Below, piece after piece: positions 1 through 5,694 of a stretch of 6,036 nucleotides of DNA. The position numbers and the translations under genes are program-made. Below the pieces are notes generated by a model that was not told the origin of the DNA, searched no databases, and was given only the letters and a program-made list of their open reading frames with translations. Each line of letters begins with the position of its first letter. The first letter of the stretch is position 1. Source of the stretch: Comamonadaceae bacterium (GTDB lineage Bacteria; Pseudomonadota; Gammaproteobacteria; Burkholderiales; Burkholderiaceae_C); NCBI GenBank assembly GCA_947460065.1, contig CANHGF010000171.1, forward strand, positions 1-6,036, given 5' to 3'.

Positions 1-1
1 C

Positions 2-331
2 AACCGGCGCCATCTGGGTCTGCCGGGTGCGCACGATCTGCACGACAAGGTGGTGGAGGTGCTCAAAGCCGCCCGCACCTACCCGCTGCCCTACCGCGCT
101 GCCATCGCCTATGACAAGGTACCGCGCCTGCCCCTGGTGGCGGTGCCGACGCTGCTGGCCTGCGCCCGCACCGATATGTTCATGGCCTATTTTGAGCAGG
201 CGCAGGCGCTGATGCCGCGCGCCAAGCCGCTGCTGACCGAAGGCGTCGGCTCCCCCGCCGCGTTGGCCGCTACCGCCGCGCAGTTCGAAGATTTTTTGCA
301 GCAGCCGGTGACGGCGGCGCCATCCCCATGA
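2..331 (+). CDS. alpha/beta-hydrolase-like protein, C-terminal part (5' end outside window)
   Basis: An open frame enters from the left edge and ends at the TGA at 329-331, giving 109 residues of a C-terminus. A GTG at 50 lies inside the protein and is not taken as the start. The segment RLPLVAVPTLLACARTD (fragment residues about 42-58) fits the strand and turn that carry the acidic member of the triad in alpha/beta hydrolases (usual form: VPTLLxxGxxD), and Asp58 would be that residue. A helix (AYFEQAQALMPRA) and a final amphipathic helix ending QFEDFL follow, as in the family. The usual GxGH segment with the catalytic His reads GVGS here, and no His occurs after Asp58. It may therefore not be a standard Ser-His-Asp hydrolase. 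The nucleophile region is outside the window. The stop overlaps the next start (ATGA), so it belongs to the same operon. The fold call is fairly sure; the substrate is unknown. Confidence 0.72.
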   Translation, partial: NRRHLGLPGAHDLHDKVVEVLKAARTYPLPYRAAIAYDKVPRLPLVAVPTLLACARTDMFMAYFEQAQALMPRAKPLLTEGVGSPAALAATAAQFEDFLQQPVTAAPSP

Positions 332-1215
332 CACACGACATTCTGGCCATTGACGCGGTGGTCAACCTCTGGACCACCGAGGCCCATGCCATCCGGCCTC
401 AGCGCGACGCTTTCTTCGGCGGCAAGATGAAGGTCAAGGACAACACGCTGCACGGCGTCTCGCTGGACGAAAAGCTGCGGCGCATGGACGCCGCCGGCAT
501 TGAGCGCGCTTTCCTGATTGCCACCAAGGTTGGCCCGCTGATGCACAAGGCCAGTTACCACATCCCCTATGCGATGGTGGCCGACGCAGTCAATCGCTAC
601 CCGGATCGCTTTTACGGCTTGGCCGGCTTGGACCCCACCGAGGGCATGGACGGCGTGCGGCAGCTCGAGCAGGCGGTGCGCGAGCATGGCTTTATTGGCG
701 CGCACTTTTACCCGCACTGGTTTGAACTGGCACCCGACCATGCACGGTGGTATCCCTTTTATGCCAAGTGCGTGGAGCTCGATATTCCCGTGCAGTTGCA
801 GGTGGGCCAGTCCATGATCTACGACCCTGCGCACCGGCTGCGCAGCGTGGGGCGGCCCATCACGTTGGACGCGGTGGCCTGCGACTTCCCCGAGCTCAAG
901 CTGATTGGCATCCACGTCGGCATCCCCTGGACCGAGGAGATGATCGCCATGGCCTGGAAGCACCCCAATGTCTACATCGGCACCGACGCGCACGCGCCGG
1001 CCTACTGGCCGCCGGCTTTCCTGCAGTACATCAACACCTTCGGCCAAGACAAGGTAATTTTTGGCACCGACTTTCCGGTCTTGGACTTTGAGAAGACCCG
1101 CCAGCAAATCGAGGCGCTGCAACTGCGCCCGATTCCCAAGCGCAAGATGCTGCGCGACAACGTGCTGCGCGTCTACGGCCTGGATGAGCGGGGCAACAAG
1201 GTGGCGCGCCAATGA
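328..1215 (+). CDS. amidohydrolase-2 (ACMSD-like) family protein with a degenerate metal site
   Basis: This 295-residue protein is normal in length for the amidohydrolase_2 family, TIM-barrel proteins that include decarboxylases and hydratases of ring-cleavage products. Visible landmarks are the first strand AIDAVVNLW (7-15), RMDAAGIERAFLI (52-64), the YPDRFYGLAGLDP segment (91-103), GFIGAHFYPHW (121-131), IPVQLQVGQ (153-161), IGIHVGIPW (193-201) and VIFGTDFPV (243-251). His196 and Asp248 match the conserved late His and Asp. The first-strand HxH is replaced by Val11-x-Asn13, and the His after strand 5 (usual PVxxH) is Gln158, so a classical Zn site looks impossible. It is probably cytoplasmic, as no signal peptide is seen. 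The start at 328 overlaps the upstream stop by ATGA and has no clear Shine-Dalgarno, so translational coupling is likely. The family call is firm; the reaction is unknown. It might be a metal-independent lyase, hydratase or hydrolase acting on the pathway substrate. Confidence 0.85.
   Translation: MTHDILAIDAVVNLWTTEAHAIRPQRDAFFGGKMKVKDNTLHGVSLDEKLRRMDAAGIERAFLIATKVGPLMHKASYHIPYAMVADAVNRYPDRFYGLAGLDPTEGMDGVRQLEQAVREHGFIGAHFYPHWFELAPDHARWYPFYAKCVELDIPVQLQVGQSMIYDPAHRLRSVGRPITLDAVACDFPELKLIGIHVGIPWTEEMIAMAWKHPNVYIGTDAHAPAYWPPAFLQYINTFGQDKVIFGTDFPVLDFEKTRQQIEALQLRPIPKRKMLRDNVLRVYGLDERGNKVARQ
1198..1204 (+). promoter_or_regulatory. ribosome binding site for the acyl-CoA synthetase
   Basis: AAGGTGG differs by one base from the consensus AAGGAGG and sits seven bases before the ATG at 1212, inside the last codons of the amidohydrolase gene. 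It is the best Shine-Dalgarno match at any start in the window and supports 1212 as the true start. The synthetase may therefore initiate efficiently in its own right, besides being coupled through the ATGA overlap. Confidence 0.6.
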
Positions 1216-2690
1216 CGACTGCCCGGCAGCCGCAGGCCAATCTGGCTGATCAGTTGTCCCTGCACGCGCGTCAGCGGCCCACCAAGCCGGCGCTGGTGTA
1301 TGGCCAGGAGGTGCTGGACTACCGGACTTTGGAGTTGGCGGTGCGGCAAAGGGCAGCCCGCCTGCTGGACCTGGGCGTGCAACCCGGACAGATCGTGGGC
1401 GTGGCGCTGCGCGACAGCATGGAGCATGTGCTCATGCTTTGGGCGGTGACGCGCGCGGGCGCGACCATCTTGCCGATGGACTGCCGCTGGACCGAATCGG
1501 AGCAGCAAAACCTGACCCGGCATTTCGGGGCGGCGGCAGTGATGGTGGAGCCGGGCGCCAGCATTGCCGGGGCGCGCTGCATCGAAGTGGGCGCAAGCTG
1601 GCAAGCGCAGGTCGCTGCCACCGATGCCGAGCGCGAGTTTGCCGACGGCGAGCGCGGGCTCACGCTGTCTTTGTCGTCAGGTACCACCGGCCGGCCTAAG
1701 GGCCCGATGGCCACGCATCATAAATTTTTCAACCGTTTCTGGACGCATTGGGTGGACCTGGGCTTCGGCAGTCGCGAGACCTACCTCAATGCCACGCCGC
1801 TGTATTTTGGCGGCGGCCGCGCCTTCACCATGTCCACCTTGTACGTGGGCGGCACCGTGGTGCTGTTCCCGCCGCCCTACGATCCCGCGCAGCTGGCTGC
1901 GGAGGTGGCGCGCACCCAGGCCACCATCTTGTTCCTGGTGCCCACGCTGCTGCGCCGCCTGCTGGACGCCGATCCCGCGCCGCTGGCCCCGCTCAAGCGC
2001 CTGAAGACGCTGATCTCCTCCGGTTCTGCGCTCACCGGCTGGGAGCGTCGCCGCATCCGTGAAGACCTGTGCCCCAACTTCCTGGAGTACTACAGCTCCA
2101 CCGAGGGCGGAGGCGTGTCGGTACTGTCGGCTGACGATCAACTGCACCACGGGGAATCTGTGGGCCGGCCGGTTTTTGGCGTGGAGGTGCAGGTGGTCGA
2201 CGAAGACCATCGCCCTGTGCCGGCGGGGCAGGTCGGCCGCATCCGCTACCGGGGCCCGGCCGTGGCCGACGGCTTCCACCGTGATCCCGAGGCTGGCAAG
2301 GACGCCTTTCGCGAGGGCTGGTTCTACCCAGGCGACCTGGGTAACTTTGACGACGAGGGCTTCCTCTTCCTCAAGGGCCGGGCCAAGGACATGATCATTC
2401 GCGGGGGAATCAATATCTACCCGCAAGAGATCGAGACCGCGCTGCTCAACGAGGCCAGTGTGGCCGACGCCGCCGTTGTGGGCTGGCCCTCGCGTGAGTT
2501 CGACGAAGAGGTGGCCGCCTTTGTGGTGCTGCGCGAGCCGGTGGACCCCGCCGAACTCCTCGCCCTGTGCCGGCGGCGCCTGGCGCCCTACAAGGTACCG
2601 CGCCAGGTCTTCGTGGTCGACCAACTGCCGCGCAATGCCGGCGGTAAGGTGCTCAAGCCCGATCTGGTCAAGCGGCTCGCGCCGCTCTGA
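1212..2690 (+). CDS. AMP-forming acyl-CoA synthetase (acid-CoA ligase)
   Basis: This 492-residue enzyme of the ANL superfamily activates a carboxylic acid with ATP to an acyl-adenylate and then to the CoA thioester in the cytoplasm. All core motifs are present in order: the P-loop SLSSGTTGRPKG (153-164), YYSSTEGGG (293-301), GWFYPGDLG (369-377), the hinge region GRAKDMIIRGGINIYPQEIE (389-408) and PRNAGGKVLK (473-482), with Lys479 as the expected adenylation lysine. It is therefore complete and probably active. Length and motifs fit medium-chain, aromatic or alicyclic acid-CoA ligases, but the acid specificity cannot be read by eye. The P-loop is followed by Pro165 where Val or Ala is more common. 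The start overlaps the amidohydrolase stop by ATGA and has a good upstream AAGGTGG. Its place between a putative ring/acid-processing protein and a periplasmic acid-binding protein suggests that it activates the imported acid or a product of it. Confidence 0.93.
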   Translation: MTTARQPQANLADQLSLHARQRPTKPALVYGQEVLDYRTLELAVRQRAARLLDLGVQPGQIVGVALRDSMEHVLMLWAVTRAGATILPMDCRWTESEQQNLTRHFGAAAVMVEPGASIAGARCIEVGASWQAQVAATDAEREFADGERGLTLSLSSGTTGRPKGPMATHHKFFNRFWTHWVDLGFGSRETYLNATPLYFGGGRAFTMSTLYVGGTVVLFPPPYDPAQLAAEVARTQATILFLVPTLLRRLLDADPAPLAPLKRLKTLISSGSALTGWERRRIREDLCPNFLEYYSSTEGGGVSVLSADDQLHHGESVGRPVFGVEVQVVDEDHRPVPAGQVGRIRYRGPAVADGFHRDPEAGKDAFREGWFYPGDLGNFDDEGFLFLKGRAKDMIIRGGINIYPQEIETALLNEASVADAAVVGWPSREFDEEVAAFVVLREPVDPAELLALCRRRLAPYKVPRQVFVVDQLPRNAGGKVLKPDLVKRLAPL

Positions 2691-2727
2691 CTGCCCTGAC
2701 ATTCATCCACTTGCACGGGGGTATTTC
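2691..2727 (+). promoter_or_regulatory. short spacer with likely ribosome binding site before the Bug protein
   Basis: This 37-base gap between the synthetase stop and the Bug start is the longest gap within the + strand gene run. GGGGG at 2717-2721, six bases before the ATG at 2728, is the only purine-rich stretch and probably serves as a weak Shine-Dalgarno. I see no hairpin with a T-tract and no convincing -35/-10 pair, so read-through from the upstream genes is the simplest view. Confidence 0.45.
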
Positions 2728-3723
2728 ATGTCATCTGCCATCACCATCTTCAAGCGCCTTGCCGGCGGCCTGATTGCGGCCACTCTGGCTCTGGGTGCCT
2801 GTACCGCGGCCCAGGCTCAAGCCTGGCCGTCCAAGCCCATCCGCCTGGTCGTTCCCTTCGGCCCCGGCGGTGGCAACGATCTGATCGCCCGCATGCTGCA
2901 GCAAAAGTTGTCTGAAGGCCTGGGCCAGCCTGTGGTGGTCGACAACCGCGCCGGTGGCAGTGGCGTGGTGGGCACCCAGTTTGTGCAGCGCGCGGCTCCG
3001 GACGGCTACACCATCGTCATCGGCGGCACACCCCTGACGGTGAACCAGACGCTGCAAAAAGACACGATGGTCTACGACGTGCTCAAGGACTTCACGCCCA
3101 TTTCGCTGCTGGTGCTGCAGCCGAACGTGCTGCTGGTCCACCCTGGCGTGCAGGCCAAATCGGTCAAGGAACTGCTGGCCATGGCCAAGGCCCAGCCGGG
3201 CAAGCTCGACTACGGCACCGGCTCGATCGGCAGTGCGCCGCATCTCTCGGGCGAGCTCATGAAGGTGATGGCGGGCGTCGATGTGGTGATGGTCCCCTAC
3301 AACGGCGCCGCGCAGGCCATGAACGCGATTCTGGGCGGCCAGGTGACCATGCTGTTCGACCAGCCCGCCACCTCCATCCCCCACATCCGCGCCGGCAAGG
3401 TGCGCCCGCTGGCGGTGACGAGCGCGCAGCGCTCGCCGCAGCTGCCCGAGGTGCCGACCATGGCCGAGTCGGGCCTGCCGGGCTACGAGGTCAACTCCTG
3501 GTTCGGCATCTTGGCGCCGGCGGGCGTGCCGCGCGACATCGTCAACCGCCTCAGTTCGGAATTTTCCAAGGCGGTGAACTCGCCAGAGATCAAGGACAAG
3601 CTGCTGTCCCAGGGCTTCGCGGTGGTGGGCAGCGGCAGTGACGAGATGGGCGTCTTCATGCGGCAGGATGTCGCTAATTTCAAGAAGATCATCGAGGCCG
3701 CCAAAATCACGGTGCCGCGCTGA
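2728..3723 (+). CDS. Bug/TctC-family periplasmic solute-binding protein
   Basis: This 331-residue protein is the usual length for the Bug (TctC) family, periplasmic binding proteins of tripartite tricarboxylate transporters that bind organic acids. An N-terminal export signal is clear: Lys9-Arg10, a hydrophobic stretch at 11-24, and AQAQA (28-32) before WPSKPIRLVVPFGPGGGND (33-51). That last segment is the family hallmark, with Asp51 at the conserved ligand-loop position. Further family segments are GQPVVVDNRAGGSG (66-79), APDGYT (90-95), YGTGSIGSAPHLSGE (162-176), VPYNGAAQAMNAILGGQV (189-206), LFDQPATSIPHIRAGKVRPL (209-228) and LPEVPTMAESGLPGYE (239-254). The ATG at 2728 was chosen because it gives a signal peptide of correct form. 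The frame is open further upstream into the synthetase gene, but that extension resembles nothing. Cys25 in LALGAC could also allow lipidation. No TctA or TctB membrane partner lies in the window, so the ligand and transporter remain unknown. Confidence 0.93.
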   Translation: MSSAITIFKRLAGGLIAATLALGACTAAQAQAWPSKPIRLVVPFGPGGGNDLIARMLQQKLSEGLGQPVVVDNRAGGSGVVGTQFVQRAAPDGYTIVIGGTPLTVNQTLQKDTMVYDVLKDFTPISLLVLQPNVLLVHPGVQAKSVKELLAMAKAQPGKLDYGTGSIGSAPHLSGELMKVMAGVDVVMVPYNGAAQAMNAILGGQVTMLFDQPATSIPHIRAGKVRPLAVTSAQRSPQLPEVPTMAESGLPGYEVNSWFGILAPAGVPRDIVNRLSSEFSKAVNSPEIKDKLLSQGFAVVGSGSDEMGVFMRQDVANFKKIIEAAKITVPR

Positions 3724-4793
3724 TGCGTGCCTGGGAACTGGGCGACCGCCGCGACGGCGCCATCACGCTGCGGCGTGTCGAGCGGGCTGACCTGAGGCCG
3801 GGGCCGGGCCAGGTGGTGATGAAGGTCCATGCCACCGGCTTGGGCGCGCGCGATGTGAACATCATGAAGACGCCCTGGACCGGGGACAAGCTCAAGCCCT
3901 GGCAGAACCCGCCCCCGCCGGACCGCATTCCCCTGCAGGACAGCGCGGGCGAAGTGCTGGCCCTGGGTGAAGGCGTTACGGGTGTGGCCTTGGGCGAGCG
4001 GGTGATCGCCACCCACTACCCGAAGTTCATCGACGGCGCCTGGGATTTCGAGACCATGGCGCTCGATGACTTCGGCGACTGCTTCGACGGCTTCCTGGCA
4101 GAGCAGGCGCTGGTGCCGGCCGACGCGCTGGTGCGCATTCCGGACTACCTGAGCTGGGAGCAGGCGTCGACGCTCCAGAGCTCTGGCCTGACGCCTTGGC
4201 GCGGCCTGGTGGATGAGGCCCGCACACGCGCCGGCGAGACGGTGCTGTGCCTGGGGACCGGCAACGTGTCGGTCTTCGGTGTGCAGATCGCGCGGATGCT
4301 GGGCGCCAAGGTAATCGTCACCTCCTCTAACGACGGCAAACTGGCCCGCTTGATGGCCATGGGTGCGCATGCCGGCATCAACTACAAGACCCATCCCGAT
4401 TGGCATCAGGAGGTGATGGCGCTGACCGCAGGCCGCGGCGCCGACGTCATTCTCAACACGATAGGCCTGGCCGAACTCGAGCGCTGCTTGCTGGCCTGCG
4501 CCTCAAATGCACGCGTGCTGTACGTGGGCGCGCGGCCGGTGGCTGGGGCGACGGCTGGCGCCATCAACCTGGCGCAGTTGCCCAACCTGGTGGCACGCTG
4601 TGTGAGCATCAAGGGCTATACGGTGGGCAGCCGGCGCATGTTCGAGGACTTTCTGCGCGCTTGCGACACGCATCGCCTGCAGCCCTGCATAGACCGGGTG
4701 TTCGGCTTCGACGATGTGCTTGAAGCGGTCAAGTACTACCAGACGGGGGCCAAGCTGGGCAAGGTGGTGATCCGGGTCAGCGCTTCGGGCTGA
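3723..4793 (+). CDS. zinc-free medium-chain dehydrogenase/reductase (MDR7-like), NAD(P)H-dependent oxidoreductase
   Basis: This 356-residue protein has MDR architecture: a GroES-like N-terminal domain (about 1-140), a Rossmann domain (about 150-285) and a C-terminal return to the catalytic domain. Visible markers are MRAWEL at the start, GARDVNIMK (41-49), IPLQDSAGEVLALGEGV (69-85), GERVIATHYPKF (91-102), the nucleotide-binding segment LCLGTGNVSVFGVQ (175-188), VIVTSSNDGKL (197-207), the GADVILNTIG segment (239-248) and KLGKVVIRV (344-352). The order and wording recall the MDR7 group. The catalytic-zinc Cys and the structural four-Cys lobe are absent, so it should work without zinc. It probably reduces or oxidises a carbonyl/alcohol or an activated C=C bond, but direction and substrate are not visible. 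The start shares one base with the Bug stop (TGATG), implying coupled translation. No strong Shine-Dalgarno is seen. The family is sure; the reaction is not. Confidence 0.88.
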   Translation: MRAWELGDRRDGAITLRRVERADLRPGPGQVVMKVHATGLGARDVNIMKTPWTGDKLKPWQNPPPPDRIPLQDSAGEVLALGEGVTGVALGERVIATHYPKFIDGAWDFETMALDDFGDCFDGFLAEQALVPADALVRIPDYLSWEQASTLQSSGLTPWRGLVDEARTRAGETVLCLGTGNVSVFGVQIARMLGAKVIVTSSNDGKLARLMAMGAHAGINYKTHPDWHQEVMALTAGRGADVILNTIGLAELERCLLACASNARVLYVGARPVAGATAGAINLAQLPNLVARCVSIKGYTVGSRRMFEDFLRACDTHRLQPCIDRVFGFDDVLEAVKYYQTGAKLGKVVIRVSASG

Positions 4794-4803
4794 GCCGCCA
4801 GGC

Positions 4804-5610
4804 ATGACGAATCCCGTCGCCATGGACAGCCCATCGAAGGATCCGCGCTTCGTCACCGCGCTGGCGCGCGGGCTGGACATCCTGCGTTGTTTCACCCCCG
4901 ACCGGCAGGAGCTGGGCACCACCGAAATCAGCAAGCTGACCGGCCTGCCGCAGGCCACCGTCTGGCGCCTGTGCTACACCCTGCAGCAGGAGGGCTGCCT
5001 GATGCCGGGCCGCAGCGCCGACAAGCTGCGCACCGCGCCTGGTGTCTTGCTGCTCGGGCACGCCGCCATCACCTTCGGCGGGCTGGGCGATTTTGCGCTG
5101 CCGCTGATGCGGCCTGTGGCCGATGCCTTCGAGGCCTCAGTCTCGCTGACGGCGCGCGATCGGCATGTGATGGTGATCGTGCAGCGCAGTGAGGCCGTCG
5201 GCATTGTCAATGTCAATCTGCACATCGGGTCCACGCTCAGCCTGAGCTCGTCCTCGGTGGGTGGTGCCTGGCTGGCGGCCGTGTCTGTGCAAGAACGCGA
5301 GGCGGCGTTGCAGGCCTTCGCCGCCGAGCACCCAGAGCAGTGGCCACTGGCGCGCGAGCATGTGGAGCAGGCGCTGGCCGACTACCGCAAGCACGGCTTG
5401 GTTTTTAACCTCGGCCGCTCGCATCCCGACATCAATGCCATCGGCGTGCCGGTGGTGTCGCTGGACGGTCGCACGGTGATGGCCCTGACCTGTGGAGGAT
5501 TGCGCACGCGCATGAGCAAAGACAAGCTGACCAAACAGGTGGCGCCCGAACTCAGGCGACTGGCCCATCAGATTGCGCCAGCGCTGGGGGTGGAGGGGGC
5601 CCGGCGCTAA
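4804..5610 (+). CDS. IclR-family transcriptional regulator
   Basis: This 268-residue protein is typical in length for IclR regulators. The N-terminal winged helix-turn-helix covers about residues 15-75, with FVTALARGLDILRCF (16-30), the recognition unit TTEISKLTGLPQATVWRLCY (39-58) and wing LQQEGCLMPG (60-69). The C-terminal effector domain runs from about 80 to 260 and includes SVSLTARDRHVMVIVQ (112-127), LSSSSVGGAWLAA (147-159), the segment GLVFNLGRSHPDINAIGVPV (198-217) and MALTCGG (226-232). It should bind DNA as a dimer or tetramer and sense a small organic molecule. It lies 10 bases after the MDR gene in the same direction, so it is probably co-transcribed with the genes it controls; its operator is likely upstream of the window. 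The start is uncertain: ATG 4804 has AGG too close to serve well, and ATG 4822 (Met7) is a possible alternative without a better site. Both leave the DNA-binding domain whole. Confidence 0.9.
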   Translation: MTNPVAMDSPSKDPRFVTALARGLDILRCFTPDRQELGTTEISKLTGLPQATVWRLCYTLQQEGCLMPGRSADKLRTAPGVLLLGHAAITFGGLGDFALPLMRPVADAFEASVSLTARDRHVMVIVQRSEAVGIVNVNLHIGSTLSLSSSSVGGAWLAAVSVQEREAALQAFAAEHPEQWPLAREHVEQALADYRKHGLVFNLGRSHPDINAIGVPVVSLDGRTVMALTCGGLRTRMSKDKLTKQVAPELRRLAHQIAPALGVEGARR

Positions 5611-5694
5611 ACGGTCTTGCGGGCCTTGCGGTCTTGTGGGTCTTGTCGGTCTCTGCGCACCCGCGTTGCAGCCAGGGCGGCTCTGAACCTAGGT
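5611..5694. other. convergent intergenic gap between iclR-type gene and dehydrogenase gene
   Basis: These 84 bases lie between the + strand regulator stop and the stop of the minus-strand dehydrogenase. The left half is a G/T-rich degenerate tandem repeat, described in its own entry. The right end begins the palindrome AACCTAGGTT (5686-5695). I see no GC-rich hairpin followed by a T-run on either strand, so an intrinsic terminator is not evident although both transcripts must end near here. Confidence 0.6.
5615..5658 (+). repeat. degenerate 9-bp tandem repeat, about five units
   Basis: Reading from 5615, the units are TCTTGCGGG, CCTTGCGG, TCTTGTGGG, TCTTGTCGG and TCTCTGCGC, so the core TCTTG recurs every 8-9 bases immediately after the regulator stop codon. 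The units are not self-complementary, so this is a direct repeat and not a hairpin. It is G/T-rich on the + strand, unlike the balanced G and C of the coding sequence beside it. The function is unknown; it may be slippage-derived spacer. Confidence 0.6.

Noticed and set aside
187..1212. Long minus-strand open frame (341 codons) opposite the amidohydrolase gene
   Set aside because: Its translation is rich in His, Val, Gln and Arg with no recognisable motif. It is an antisense shadow caused by high GC and codon bias in the amidohydrolase gene, which has clear family motifs.
1677..2702. Second long minus-strand open frame, also 341 codons, opposite the synthetase gene
   Set aside because: The same kind of shadow; the + strand carries all the ANL motifs. 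The equal length of the two shadows is taken as coincidence.
2711..2716. TTGCAC as a -35 box before the Bug gene
   Set aside because: Only 11 bases lie between it and the ATG, so there is no room for a -10 box and transcription start.
2458..2727. In-frame upstream extension of the Bug protein
   Set aside because: The extension lies within the synthetase gene in another frame, would bury the signal peptide inside the protein, and has low-complexity Trp/Arg/Pro-rich sequence.
3483..4406. Minus-strand open frame (307 codons) across the Bug-MDR junction
   Set aside because: It crosses two real + strand genes and has no motif of its own.
5586..5599. G-rich run (GGGGG, GG, GGGGG) near the end of the regulator gene as a quadruplex or regulatory site
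   Set aside because: It encodes in-frame Gly/Val/Glu codons in a high-GC gene; only two-tier quadruplexes could form, and nothing else supports a function.
5580..5608. AGCGC / GCGCT inverted repeat at the end of the regulator gene
   Set aside because: A five-base stem with a 19-base loop and no T-run is expected by chance in sequence of this composition.
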